A stretch of DNA of 64,000 nt from Pararheinheimera marina (GCF_042654345.1 NZ_JBHSGB010000005.1:315885-379884), one strand, 5' to 3'. Shown: positions 43,666 to 52,945, counted from the first letter of the stretch. Notes: generated by a model from the letters alone, not told the origin. Program-made: numbers and translations.

Positions 43666-43983
43666 TTACTCTTCTTCATCATCATCTTCGGCAAGATCGT
43701 CAGGATCCACACCTTCTTCTAATCGTTGGTCGACATAGGCCAGCGCCCAGTCAACCAGCTCATCTTCATCAGCTTCCAGCAGCACATAACCACCACGCAG
43801 CTCGTTCCAGACACTGTGCATCAGCTCGTCGATCACGGCCAATGGGCTGTCATCAGGCAAATGTTGCCACAGGGCATGGAACACGGCGTTAATTTTATCT
43901 GCGACCAGTTCTTCTTCACCTTCCCAGTCGCCGACATCATTCGGGCTGAGCAGGTAATCATGAACGCTGGTTAAATCTTTCAT
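43666..43983 (-). CDS. Acidic conserved hypothetical protein
   Basis: A 105-residue very acidic protein (ending DPDDLAEDDDEEE) of unknown function. It begins MKDLTSVHDYLLSPNDVGDWEGEEELVADKINAVFHALWQ and appears largely helical. The start overlaps the msrC stop (ATGA), and proQ follows six bases later, so it is the middle gene of a coupled msrC-x-proQ-prc operon. No domain was recognised. Its place suggests a housekeeping role conserved with proQ. Confidence 0.78.
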   Translation of the reverse strand: MKDLTSVHDYLLSPNDVGDWEGEEELVADKINAVFHALWQHLPDDSPLAVIDELMHSVWNELRGGYVLLEADEDELVDWALAYVDQRLEEGVDPDDLAEDDDEEE

Positions 43984-44453
43984 AGAGTGGCAGCCAAATG
44001 CTGTTCAAACACAGCGACCAGTTGCTCCAGTCCCTGCTGATCCTCAGCATCAAACCGCGCCAGACTCGGACTGTCGATGTCCAGTACGGCAATAATGTCG
44101 CCGCGCAGACGCACAGGCAACACGATTTCTGAATTGCTGGCAGCATCGCAGGCGATATGGCCGGGGAATTCGTGCACATCTTTAACCAGCTGCACCTGAC
44201 CGCTGGACACTGCAGTGCCACACACGCCTTTGCCTACCGGGATACGAACACAAGCGGGTTTGCCCATAAAAGGCCCCAGCACCAGGGTGTCGTCTCGCAA
44301 AATATAAAAGCCTGACCAGTTCAGATCAGGCATTTCATTAAATAACAACGAACTCAGATTGGCCATATTGGCAATCAGATCCGATTCATCTTCAATCAGC
44401 GCTTTGGCCTGTTGGACCAGCAGCGTATAAAATTCAGCTTTGCTTTCGCTCAT
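43980..44453 (-). CDS. msrC: Free methionine-R-sulfoxide reductase
   Basis: A GAF-domain enzyme (YebR family) that reduces free Met-R-sulfoxide in the cytoplasm. The start is ATG 44453 (MSESKAEFYTLLVQQAKAL), giving 157 residues; the open frame extends 31 codons upstream without support. GAF core features are MANLSSLLFNEMPDLNWSGFYIL, LVLGPFMGKPACVRIPVGKGVCGTAV (with Cys) and PGHIACDAASNSEIVLPV (with the catalytic Cys). In E. coli yebR also precedes proQ. Confidence 0.93.
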   Translation of the reverse strand: MSESKAEFYTLLVQQAKALIEDESDLIANMANLSSLLFNEMPDLNWSGFYILRDDTLVLGPFMGKPACVRIPVGKGVCGTAVSSGQVQLVKDVHEFPGHIACDAASNSEIVLPVRLRGDIIAVLDIDSPSLARFDAEDQQGLEQLVAVFEQHLAATL

Positions 44454-44556
44454 GAACTCTTTTACTACCCAGACTTCAAAGGCCCTTACATTACTTGGTT
44501 TAACGGCAAATTTAAACCTCTTGGCAGAAAAGTTTATACGCTGCATGGCTCCTTAA

Positions 44557-45252
44557 TCAGGGTTTGCTTAATTCAAACTCAACCATCACTTCAGCACGGA
44601 TATCGGTCTGACCAAAAGCCACTTCGGCTCCATCCGCCATGGCCTTGGCCATGCGCATCACCGGCGCCGGTGCATTGCCCTGCTCCTGGATACGTTGTGG
44701 TTTGCCTAAGCTCATCTGGCTGGCTTTGGCCAGCAATTCGGCTTTGCTGCGCGCGTTGGCATAGGCATCCAACAGCGCTTGCTGGTAGAGCTTAGGTGCA
44801 TCACTGACCAGAAATTCAGTCTGGTTCAGCTGCGTGACACCCAAGTCTGCCGCTTTTTGCAGCACAGTGCTGTACAGGCTGAGGTCCTGCAACGTCACAT
44901 TGACTTCGCGGGCGACCAGATAACGCTGCGGCAGCTTTTGCTCTGGATCATGCTGATAATCCGGCTGAATACGCAGTGGCGCATTACTGAAATACTCAGG
45001 TTTTATGCCCAGTTTCAATAAGGCTTTACTCAGTTGATCCGTCTGCTCATCGACCCGGGTTTTAGCGCTGCTGACCTGCTCCGATTTTTGCTGAATTTGC
45101 ATGGTCAACTTGACCGCGTCCGGTTTAGCCTGCAGTACGGCAGAGCCTGACACAGACACCAGTGGCGTTGGCGGTTCAGCCGCCCACAGCGGACTGCTCA
45201 GCAGCAATGCAGAAACCAATGCAGCAGACATCAATTTTGGATAAGTGTTCAT
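44557..45252 (-). CDS. Periplasmic SIMPL-domain (DUF541) protein
   Basis: A 231-residue secreted protein, similar to E. coli YggE. The signal peptide is SAALVSALLLSSPLWA-AEPP, then the SIMPL/DUF541 domain: LVSVSGSAVLQAKPDAVKLTMQI, YLVAREVNVTLQDL and LYQQALLDAYANARSKAELLAKASQMSLGKPQRIQE. In E. coli YggE has been linked to reduced oxidative stress; the mechanism is unknown. It lies between msrC and an M1 peptidase with its own short spacers. Confidence 0.9.
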   Translation of the reverse strand: MNTYPKLMSAALVSALLLSSPLWAAEPPTPLVSVSGSAVLQAKPDAVKLTMQIQQKSEQVSSAKTRVDEQTDQLSKALLKLGIKPEYFSNAPLRIQPDYQHDPEQKLPQRYLVAREVNVTLQDLSLYSTVLQKAADLGVTQLNQTEFLVSDAPKLYQQALLDAYANARSKAELLAKASQMSLGKPQRIQEQGNAPAPVMRMAKAMADGAEVAFGQTDIRAEVMVEFELSKP

Positions 45253-45314
45253 AGGTCGTCTCCTTTCGTGATTCAGGTGCAGTCTGGCAGGTGCTGACTG
45301 AACCTGACCTGAAA

Positions 45315-47135
45315 TCAGCGCTTCAGTACCCGCTCCACTGCCACCTGCGTTAATGGGTGATAGCCCGCTTTGGCTTGCTGATAAATCTGCGTTGCCATCG
45401 CTTGGCCACCTGGCATCGACGCCAGTTGCTGGTACAAAGGCACCACAAACTTACGCCGCCCCACCTGCAGTAAAAAAGTTTTAATATGCGGCAGCGCGCT
45501 CTGGTAATTGCGGCTGATCGCCTGCGCAAACCATGCCGAGGCAATCTCGGCATTCTGGCTCTGGCTCAAACCAAAGGTCTGATCCAAAGCCGCCAGCTGG
45601 TCAGGCCGGACACTAGCAGACAGCTGATTAATAAAATGTAACCATTGGTGAATCGACCAGTCAGTTGTCTGCAATTTGCTCAGGTCGTCGCTTTGTTGCC
45701 ACTGGCTGGCCTGACGATCAACCTGGGCGAAGGCATCCGACTGCGGCGCCACAAAGGTGCTGGCTAGACCGGGTTGATTCAGCCATTCCAGTACTTCACC
45801 AAAACTGACGGTATCCGGGTCTTGCAATAAGGTCTGGCGCAAATAACGTAAAAAGCGCTCTGTGGTCATGCTTTGAAAAGCAAAGTTGGCGAAATAGTGC
45901 TTTAAAAAGGCATCGAATTTTTCGCGGCCAAAGCGCTGTTCCAGAAACTGCAGCAGCAACATGCCTTTGACATAGGGCACCTGGGTAAAGGCTTCATCCG
46001 GGTCTCGCCCAGAGTAATCGGTCACCAGGCGGGTATCGGCTGGGGCCAGATCAGGGAGTTCAGCCTGAAGTTCCTGTACCGCCAGCTGACGCTCCAGCAA
46101 GGCGCGCTCTTCACCATACACAGCCGCCATAATGCGGTTTTCCACATAGTTGGTGAAACCTTCATTCAGCCATAACTCATGCCAGCTGGCATTGGTGACC
46201 AGATTGCCCGACCAGGAATGCGCCAGTTCATGCGCAATCAAACTGACCAGACTTTTGTCGCCAGCGATCACTGTCGGTGTAATAAAAGACAAGCGTGGGT
46301 TTTCCATGCCACCAAAAGGGAAGCTGGCTGGTAACACCAGAATATCGTAACGACCCCAGGCATAGTCGCCGTACATCCGCCCAGCCACCTGCATCATCTG
46401 TTCGGTATCGCCAAACTCGGCCACCGCTTTGTCCAGCCAGGCTCGTTCGGCATAAACACCGGTCCGCTCAGACATGGCTTTAAAATGCAGGTCGCCAACC
46501 GCCAGTGCAATCAGATAAGCCGGGATAGGTTGCGGCATCTCAAATTGATAATCCCCGTCGCGTTCCAGGTTGGCACTGTTATCGGCACCCATCACGGCAA
46601 GCAAAGTTTTCGGGGTATGGATGCGGGCACTGAAAGTCAGCCGCCGTTCTGGCGTGTCTTGCAGCGGGATCCAGCTGCGGGCATGAATGGACTGCGACTG
46701 GCTGAACATAAAGGGTTGTGTTTTTTCGCTGGTCTGCTCTGCGCTTAACCATTGCAAACCCGACGCATTGGGACTGGTGTGGTAATACACCCGCACTTTG
46801 TTGTACTGCTCAGGGCAGCCAATGATCAGCGCCTGACCGTGGTCGGCCTGTTTTTTACCGAACTGGTGCGACAGCGCCTGCCATTGGCCTTCGGCGGTGC
46901 GCCCCATCACCCGCTGGACAGTTAAATCCCGGCTGTCCAGCACCAGTTCGCGGGCTTCTGGCAGATGCCATTCCAGGTCCAGTTCAACAAAACCTGACAA
47001 TTGTTTTTTGTCAAAATCGGCGGTCAGATCCAGCTGCAGATGCGGGTGCGAAACGATATCCGAATTACTGAAACTATGAGGGTCCGCTTTGGCGACCACG
47101 GCAAAAAACACTAACAAGACAACAAGCAAACGCAT
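45315..47135 (-). CDS. M1-family metallopeptidase, leukotriene-A4-hydrolase-like
   Basis: A 606-residue zinc aminopeptidase with a signal peptide (MRLLVVLLVFFAVVAKA), so it is periplasmic or secreted, unlike PepN. The substrate motif FGGMENPRLSFITPTVIAGD and zinc motif HELAHSWSGNLVTNASWHELWLNEGFTNYVENR are complete. The C-terminal ~140 residues match the helical LTA4H-type C-terminal domain (SVRPDQLAALDQTFGL and ALPHIKTFLLQVGRRKFVVPLYQQL). It resembles the cold-active aminopeptidase described from Colwellia. It follows the kinase gene by 2 bases and may be co-transcribed with it. Confidence 0.93.
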   Translation of the reverse strand: MRLLVVLLVFFAVVAKADPHSFSNSDIVSHPHLQLDLTADFDKKQLSGFVELDLEWHLPEARELVLDSRDLTVQRVMGRTAEGQWQALSHQFGKKQADHGQALIIGCPEQYNKVRVYYHTSPNASGLQWLSAEQTSEKTQPFMFSQSQSIHARSWIPLQDTPERRLTFSARIHTPKTLLAVMGADNSANLERDGDYQFEMPQPIPAYLIALAVGDLHFKAMSERTGVYAERAWLDKAVAEFGDTEQMMQVAGRMYGDYAWGRYDILVLPASFPFGGMENPRLSFITPTVIAGDKSLVSLIAHELAHSWSGNLVTNASWHELWLNEGFTNYVENRIMAAVYGEERALLERQLAVQELQAELPDLAPADTRLVTDYSGRDPDEAFTQVPYVKGMLLLQFLEQRFGREKFDAFLKHYFANFAFQSMTTERFLRYLRQTLLQDPDTVSFGEVLEWLNQPGLASTFVAPQSDAFAQVDRQASQWQQSDDLSKLQTTDWSIHQWLHFINQLSASVRPDQLAALDQTFGLSQSQNAEIASAWFAQAISRNYQSALPHIKTFLLQVGRRKFVVPLYQQLASMPGGQAMATQIYQQAKAGYHPLTQVAVERVLKR

Positions 47136-47137
47136 GA

Positions 47138-48970
47138 CTAAACTCCGGGTTGCACATAGGCCAGTGGATTGGCCGGGTAATAACAGACTTCTTGCTGAGC
47201 CTGATGGTTAAAACGTCGGGTTTCTTTGTGTGGCAGTTTCATAAAACCGCCAACCCCTTCGCCCTGGATCAGCGGCACTTTGGCCAGAATATCGGCCAGC
47301 AAGGACGCAAACTCCTGCTCCCTGGTCGGATCGAGCAGACGGAAATAATTGTGTATTTTCATGTAGAAGGCCGTCACTTCAAAAATAATACAGCCGGTGT
47401 GACGGATCAGATTGAGCGCAGCCAGGTCGGCCATAATGGCGTCTGGCAGCACCAGTTGCTCATCCGGGTCTTTACCGTCTTCAAAGTAACTGTGCTGAGC
47501 ACTGGGTTCATCCGGCAAACTTTGCCCGATCTGGTACTGGATCTTGGTTCCCTTGGCCACCACAAAGGCCTGGTCCATCTGATCCCTGGCTAAGTGAATG
47601 GTCTGGCGCGCATCAAACAAACAGGCCTTAAAGACCCCGACTTTGGCGATGGAGCGCGCCAGCTGCACCATATTATTCACAGCAACCGCAAAGGCTTGTT
47701 GCAGCTTATCGTCAAACAGGTTCAGGCTTGAATCAATAAAAACCCCGTCCGGCCGCCAGTGAATAGCGAGGCCCCCAGTCACCGGATAACGACCGAGCCG
47801 GCTGACCGCTGCGACAAAGGCTTTTTCAGTTTCGCCCATGCCCTCGAGGTAGTTTTTGTAGTAACGCTCCAGCTGCACGTCGTCAACATACTGAATGCCT
47901 TCTTCATCACTGTGTTCACGCAGGAAGGACTTGCGCGACGAATACACCACAGTGTCGAGTTCGGCCGTTTTGGCTTCCACCCGCACCGGCAGCACTGCCG
48001 CCGTTGGCAATAAAGGCAAGTCTGGCGTCACCAGTTGTTTCAGTTGTGGCATGCGCTGCAGAAAATAATCGCCGGCCTGGGCCCTTAATTGCGGGTCGTC
48101 GGCCAGCAGGCTGTCGAGTAAAGTGGCAAACTCGACCGGTAAGCCCAGGCTTCTGGCCGGAATGGCCTTACGGCCAAAACGACAGGATTGGCCGGACGCC
48201 AGCGCATACAAGGTACTGGCGACCCCTTGCTCGTCAAAACGTGGGCTCGACAAGGCGCCACTGCGCTGCTCAGGTCCGATAAAATACACGTCACCCAGCC
48301 GGGCATTGGTACTTTGCAAATCGGACGACATCAGCTGCATCACATTGTTGCTGATGTACTGGCCTTGTGCGTCTAACTGGGCAAATACCGAAGAGCCCCA
48401 GTCCACAAGGCTGATTTGGCCTGTGCTTTCGTCATAGACAATATTGGACGGTTTCACATCGCCATGTACCAAAGGCGCAGGCTCGCCATCTTTTTGATGT
48501 GACCGCAGCACCTGCAACAGACTGGCCAGCTGAGCCGCAATATTGAGCAATAAACGCACCGGTAAGCGGCCATGACGCAGACTGTAGTGTTCCAGATCGA
48601 TGCCTTTGGCCCGGCCCATCATCAGAATGCCCTGCTTTTTCACCAACTGATAGGTCAGGTAGGGCGGTACATTCGGGTGCTGTAGCTGCGACAGCATATA
48701 GGCTTCGTCGGCCAGCCGCTCCTGTATATGCACGGGCAAATTCACCCGGCTGAATTTAAACACCACCTGATTGTCTTTGGCATCGAGCCCAGCAAACACA
48801 AAGCCGTACGCGCCTTTGCCCACCAGTTCGATTTGGCGGTAACCGAGTTTTTCCAGCTCCGACATACAAAGCGCCACCCAGTCCTTTAACTTTTTCGCAT
48901 CGTTGGCGTTGAGCAGATAAACCGACTGTTCTTCCGGAATATAAAAATTGCGTAACTGATGTTTTTCCAT
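47138..48970 (-). CDS. Serine/threonine protein kinase-like protein with novel C-terminal domain
   Basis: A 610-residue cytoplasmic protein; no membrane segments or PASTA repeats. The start is ATG 48970 (MEKHQLRNFYIP); the frame upstream runs into the bkdB end. The eukaryotic-like kinase domain spans about 40-340: glycine loop VGKGAYGFVFAG (G51, G53), Lys72 in VVFKFSR, Glu89 in LADEAYML, catalytic loop HGDVKPSN (Asp171, Lys173, Asn176), and DWG at 190-192 in place of DFG. A ~270-residue C-terminal region (for example GGLAIHWRPDGVFIDSSLNL; VFKACLFDARQTIHLARDQMDQAF) belongs to no family I recognise. It lies just upstream of a secreted aminopeptidase and downstream of the bkd terminator. Its substrates are unknown. 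Confidence 0.83.
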   Translation of the reverse strand: MEKHQLRNFYIPEEQSVYLLNANDAKKLKDWVALCMSELEKLGYRQIELVGKGAYGFVFAGLDAKDNQVVFKFSRVNLPVHIQERLADEAYMLSQLQHPNVPPYLTYQLVKKQGILMMGRAKGIDLEHYSLRHGRLPVRLLLNIAAQLASLLQVLRSHQKDGEPAPLVHGDVKPSNIVYDESTGQISLVDWGSSVFAQLDAQGQYISNNVMQLMSSDLQSTNARLGDVYFIGPEQRSGALSSPRFDEQGVASTLYALASGQSCRFGRKAIPARSLGLPVEFATLLDSLLADDPQLRAQAGDYFLQRMPQLKQLVTPDLPLLPTAAVLPVRVEAKTAELDTVVYSSRKSFLREHSDEEGIQYVDDVQLERYYKNYLEGMGETEKAFVAAVSRLGRYPVTGGLAIHWRPDGVFIDSSLNLFDDKLQQAFAVAVNNMVQLARSIAKVGVFKACLFDARQTIHLARDQMDQAFVVAKGTKIQYQIGQSLPDEPSAQHSYFEDGKDPDEQLVLPDAIMADLAALNLIRHTGCIIFEVTAFYMKIHNYFRLLDPTREQEFASLLADILAKVPLIQGEGVGGFMKLPHKETRRFNHQAQQEVCYYPANPLAYVQPGV

Positions 48971-48993
48971 CGAATGCTCTGTACTGGCGCCAT

Positions 48994-49020
48994 AAAAAAC
49001 CCTGCAATTGCAGGGTTTTA
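48994..49020 (-). terminator. Rho-independent terminator of the bkd operon
   Basis: AAAACCCTGCAATTGCAGGGTTTTTT on the minus strand, a symmetric hairpin 28 bases after the bkdB stop and 24 bases before the kinase start. Confidence 0.88.
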
Positions 49021-49047
49021 ACAAAAATACCGGGTGGAAGCCAGCGC

Positions 49048-50586
49048 TTAACGCAGACTCAGCAGCATAGACGCCGGTTGCTCCAGATAGCTCTTCCATA
49101 AATTGGTAAAGCGGGCGATGGTACCACCGTCAATCACCCGGTGATCGCCAGACCAGCTGATTTGCATCAGCGAGCGGGCTTCCACCTCACCATTGGCGTT
49201 AAAGCGTGGCAGCTGCTGGGTTTTGCCCAAAGCCACGATGGCCACTTCCGGCTTGTTGATAATAGGCGTCGCCACAGTGCCGCCAATAGCGCCAATATTG
49301 GAAATGGTAATGGTGCCGCCTTTTAAGTCGGCCGGACTGACACGGCCTTCGCGCGCCGCTTCGGTCAGCTTGGTCAGTTCAGTGGCAATTTGCAGAATCG
49401 ACTTCTCCTGACAGCCTTTAATATTTGGCACCAGCAGGCCCACTTTGGAGTCCACCGCGATGCCAATATTGTGGTCATCAAAGTACGTCAGTTCAGTGCA
49501 ATCGGCATTGACCTGGCTGTTTAAAATCGGGAACTGTTGCAACGCCAGCGACATGGCTTTCATAAAAAACGGCATCATCGTTAGTTTTACGCCTTGTTTG
49601 GCATACTGGTCTTTGAGCTGCAGGCGCAGCGCAATCAGGTCGGTCAGGTCAATTTCTTCACAGTAGGTGAAATGCGGAATGGTCGACACAGATTCCATCA
49701 TTTGCCGTGCCATCGCCGCTTTCACGCCTTTAATTGGCTCTTTACGGCTACCGCCCGTACCTGTGCTGGTGGCAGGTGCCGCCGCAGCCGGGGCTGGGGC
49801 CGCTTTCACTTCAGGTGAGGCACCAGAGGTAAAGGCCTGCACATCCTGTTTATAAACCCGGCCTTTGTCGCCGGAGCCTTGCACTTTGGTCAAATCAACA
49901 CCCAGCTCACGGGCGAGGCGTCGCACCGCAGGGCTGGCCACCGCTTTGCCAGAGCCAACAAACACGGCTGGCGCTGCGGCAGTTTTTGCCGCTAACGGGC
50001 AGACAGCAGCAGGTGCAGATACAGCGCTGGCAGCAGTGCCTGCGGCGCCTTCAATTTGCTGCTGGAACAGCGGGCTGTGAACTTTGGCAATGTCGCCTTT
50101 GGCGTAATGCAGCTTCACCACTTTACCGGCATGTTTGGCCGGAATTTGCACCAGGGCTTTGTCCGTCATCACGTCACAGACCGGCTGATCTTCCGCCAGC
50201 ACGTCGCCTTCTTTGACCAGCCATTCGACGATTTCACACTCCACAATGCCTTCGCCAATATCCGGCAGAATAAAGTCTTCCAGCACTGTGCCCGAAGCGG
50301 CTGCTGGTGTTGGCTGTGGAGCCACTGCAGCAGCGGCTGGCGCAGTACCGGCCAGTTCCATTTCAAACAGCGGTGCATGCACTTTGGCAATGTCGCCTTT
50401 CTGGTAATACAGTCTGGTGACCACACCGTCGTACACAGCCGGAATTTGCACCAGCGCTTTGTCGGTCATTACGTCACAAACCGGCTGGTCTTCTTTGATG
50501 GTATCGCCTTCTTTAATCAGCCACTCCACCACTTCACATTCAACAATGCCTTCACCAATATCCGGCAGAATAAAATCTTTTTTCAT
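49048..50586 (-). CDS. bkdB: Branched-chain 2-oxoacid dehydrogenase E2 (dihydrolipoyl acyltransferase)
   Basis: The core subunit that transfers branched acyl groups to CoA. The 512 residues contain two tandem lipoyl domains (about 1-80 and 103-182), both with DKALVQIP carrying the lipoylated Lys, joined by Ala/Pro linkers. A peripheral-subunit-binding domain follows (ASPAVRRLARELGVDLTKVQGSG, ~220-255). The catalytic domain has the C-terminal SWSGDHRVIDGGTIARFTN with the HxxxDG motif. The two lipoyl domains are nearly identical. The operon order is A1-A2-B, and no E3 gene follows, so E3 is presumably the general lpd elsewhere. Confidence 0.95.
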   Translation of the reverse strand: MKKDFILPDIGEGIVECEVVEWLIKEGDTIKEDQPVCDVMTDKALVQIPAVYDGVVTRLYYQKGDIAKVHAPLFEMELAGTAPAAAAVAPQPTPAAASGTVLEDFILPDIGEGIVECEIVEWLVKEGDVLAEDQPVCDVMTDKALVQIPAKHAGKVVKLHYAKGDIAKVHSPLFQQQIEGAAGTAASAVSAPAAVCPLAAKTAAAPAVFVGSGKAVASPAVRRLARELGVDLTKVQGSGDKGRVYKQDVQAFTSGASPEVKAAPAPAAAAPATSTGTGGSRKEPIKGVKAAMARQMMESVSTIPHFTYCEEIDLTDLIALRLQLKDQYAKQGVKLTMMPFFMKAMSLALQQFPILNSQVNADCTELTYFDDHNIGIAVDSKVGLLVPNIKGCQEKSILQIATELTKLTEAAREGRVSPADLKGGTITISNIGAIGGTVATPIINKPEVAIVALGKTQQLPRFNANGEVEARSLMQISWSGDHRVIDGGTIARFTNLWKSYLEQPASMLLSLR

Positions 50587-50597
50587 CAGTTCTGCCC

Positions 50598-51575
50598 TCA
50601 GAAATGGTACGAACGTTTAATGGCTTCGTAGGTTTTCAGGTGGTCGGCCACGTATTCTTTTTCCAGCGCCAGCGGATAAGGCGTATCCAGACCACAGACC
50701 CGTTCAATCGGGCTTTCCAGGTGCAGGAAACAGCGCTTTTGAATGGTCGAGGCAATTTCCGCGGCAAAACCGCCAGTCAGTGGCGCTTCATGGTTAATCA
50801 CCAGGCGGCCGGTTTTCAATACGGATGTGGCGACAGTGTCGGCGTCCCACGGCTGAATGCTGCGCAGGTCAATCACTTCACAGCTGATGCCATCGGCTTC
50901 GGCCATGTCTACCGCTTTTTGGATAATTTCCATCTGAGCGCCCCAGGCCAGTACTGTCACGTCTTTGCCTGCTTTGACCACTTCCGCCTGACCAATAGGC
51001 AGCTCGTAATACTCTTCCGGCACTTCGCCAACTGAAGCGCGATACAGCTTTTTCGGTTCAAAGAAAATCACCGGATCCGGGCAGGCAATGGCCGCCAGCA
51101 ATAAACCTTTGGCTTGTGCCGGGTCACGTGGCACCACAATTTTCAGGCCTGGCGTGTGGGCAAAATAAGCTTCTGGTGACTGGCTGTGGTAATGACCACC
51201 GGCAATACCGCCGCCGTAAGGGCTACGAATGACCAGACCACCCACGTTAAACTCATTGCCTGAGCGGTAACGGAACTTGGCAGTTTCATTCACCAGCTGG
51301 TCAAACGCCGGGAAGATATAATCAGCAAACTGAATTTCAGCCACTGGTTTCATGCCCTGAGCCGCCATGCCATTGGCGAAACCGGCAATGCCTTGTTCGG
51401 TCAGTGGCGTATTAAAACAACGGGCTTTGCCATATTTTTCCTGCAGTTTACTGGTGGCACGGAATACACCACCAAAATAACCGACGTCTTCACCAAAACA
51501 GACCACAGCGTCGTCTTTGGCCATCGCTAAATCCAGGGCGTTGTTAATCGCCTGCAGCATATTCATCTTGGCCAT
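50598..51575 (-). CDS. bkdA2: Branched-chain 2-oxoacid dehydrogenase E1 beta
   Basis: 325 residues of the transketolase-like pyrimidine-binding domain plus C-terminal domain. It begins MAKMNMLQAINNALDLAMAKDDAVVCFGEDVGYFGGVFRAT, with GIAGFANGMAAQGMKPVAEIQFADYIFPAFDQ, and ends with VINHEAPLTGGFAAEIAS. The start overlaps the bkdA1 stop by one base (TAATG). The PdhB family is close, but the gene set and the E2 type favour the branched-chain complex that breaks down valine, leucine and isoleucine. Confidence 0.95.
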   Translation of the reverse strand: MAKMNMLQAINNALDLAMAKDDAVVCFGEDVGYFGGVFRATSKLQEKYGKARCFNTPLTEQGIAGFANGMAAQGMKPVAEIQFADYIFPAFDQLVNETAKFRYRSGNEFNVGGLVIRSPYGGGIAGGHYHSQSPEAYFAHTPGLKIVVPRDPAQAKGLLLAAIACPDPVIFFEPKKLYRASVGEVPEEYYELPIGQAEVVKAGKDVTVLAWGAQMEIIQKAVDMAEADGISCEVIDLRSIQPWDADTVATSVLKTGRLVINHEAPLTGGFAAEIASTIQKRCFLHLESPIERVCGLDTPYPLALEKEYVADHLKTYEAIKRSYHF

Positions 51576-52759
51576 TAGTCTAATCTCCCCGCCGTGACCG
51601 GATAGGCATCCGGGTATTTTCTGATATGAGCTTTCAGTTCTTCCAGTTGTTCGTTCAGCAGTGGGATAGGCTCGGCATAGACGTCAGACATCAGGTGTTC
51701 AATACCTGGCTTCGCCACTTTCTCCGCCACTTTCAGTGCGTCGAGGATTTCCTGACGCAATAAATCCAGCTTGGCTTTGTCGGCTTCTTCATCCAGCCAG
51801 CCCTGTTTGACTAACCACAAACGGAAACGCGACACCGGGTCGTTTTTGCGCCACAGTTCTTCTTCTTCTTTCGAGCGGTAACCACTTGGGTCGTCTGACG
51901 ATGAGTGAGCCCCTAAACGGTAAGCAATAGATTCAATCAGCACAGGTTCGTTGTGTTCCAGCGCGTAGTCACGCGCCAGTTTGGTGGCCTGGTACACCGC
52001 CATAATGTCGGCACCGTCCACCCGAATGGACTTCATGCCATAGCCCACAGCACGGCAGGCAATACCATCGCCTTTAAATTGCTCATTGGCTGGAGTTGAA
52101 ATGGCGTAACCATTGTTACGGCAGAAGAAAATCACCGGCGCTTTGTGCACTGCGGCCATATTCAGACCCGCGTGGAAGTCACCTTCTGACGCTGCACCTT
52201 CACCGAAATAACACAAAGTGATGTTGGACAAGCCACGCAGCTTTTGTGCATAGGCATAGCCTGCGGCTTGTGGAATTTGGGTGCCCAGCGGCGATGAAAT
52301 GGTCATGTAATAAATGTCTTTGCTGCCGTAATGCACCGGCATCTGACGCCCTTTCCCCAAGTCTTTTTCGTTGGAGAACAGCTGGTTCATAAACTGTTCC
52401 AGACTAAAACCACGGTAACGCAATGCCCCCTGTTCACGGTACTGAGCCATGATCATGTCCTGGTCATGCAAAGCGGCCGCGCTGCCAATGGTGGCGGCTT
52501 CTTCACCCAGACACTGCATGTAAAAGCTGATACGGCCCTGACGCTGAGCCGCCAGCATACGTTCATCCAGCACCCGGATAAACTGCATGGTGTCGTACAT
52601 TTTCAGCGCATGTTCTTTACTCAGTTCAGGTAAGGTTGCGCCTTCATAGACAGTGCCGTCATCTTTGAGCACACGCAGGGTTGGAATTTCTAATGCATAG
52701 CCGCTGACAAGCTCAGCACTGTGCACCGTGGATATGGTGGCATTATTCGGGTTCGTCAT
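51575..52759 (-). CDS. bkdA1: Branched-chain 2-oxoacid dehydrogenase E1 alpha
   Basis: The thiamine-diphosphate-dependent decarboxylating subunit, 394 residues. It has the ThDP motif CYFGEGAASEGDFHAGLNMAAVHKAPVIFFCRNN, RQGRISFYMQCLGEEAATIG near the N-terminus, and the phosphorylation-loop-like YRLGAHSSSDDPSGYR. Substrates are the keto acids of branched amino acids, giving isobutyryl-, isovaleryl- and 2-methylbutyryl-CoA, which can also prime branched fatty acids. It is the first gene of the operon, and no bkdR regulator is next to it. Confidence 0.96.
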   Translation of the reverse strand: MTNPNNATISTVHSAELVSGYALEIPTLRVLKDDGTVYEGATLPELSKEHALKMYDTMQFIRVLDERMLAAQRQGRISFYMQCLGEEAATIGSAAALHDQDMIMAQYREQGALRYRGFSLEQFMNQLFSNEKDLGKGRQMPVHYGSKDIYYMTISSPLGTQIPQAAGYAYAQKLRGLSNITLCYFGEGAASEGDFHAGLNMAAVHKAPVIFFCRNNGYAISTPANEQFKGDGIACRAVGYGMKSIRVDGADIMAVYQATKLARDYALEHNEPVLIESIAYRLGAHSSSDDPSGYRSKEEEELWRKNDPVSRFRLWLVKQGWLDEEADKAKLDLLRQEILDALKVAEKVAKPGIEHLMSDVYAEPIPLLNEQLEELKAHIRKYPDAYPVTAGRLD

Positions 52760-52945
52760 AGGTGTCTCTTTTGGTTGTTTCCGTCAGACGATGGTCACCC
52801 AGGTACAAAACAACACTGAGCGTCTTGTTTGCCCCTGGAGAGCTGACAATTTGAGGCCTGAACCGACCTTCTATAGTTCTTTCTATTTAGAGTAAACGGC
52901 GGCAACTTTACCTTTACGTAAACTGCATTGCAACCGACAGCGCAT

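Noticed and set aside
50056..50631. 191-codon plus-strand open frame over the lipoyl domains
   Set aside because: It shows an internal repeat only because it is antisense to the duplicated lipoyl domains of bkdB.
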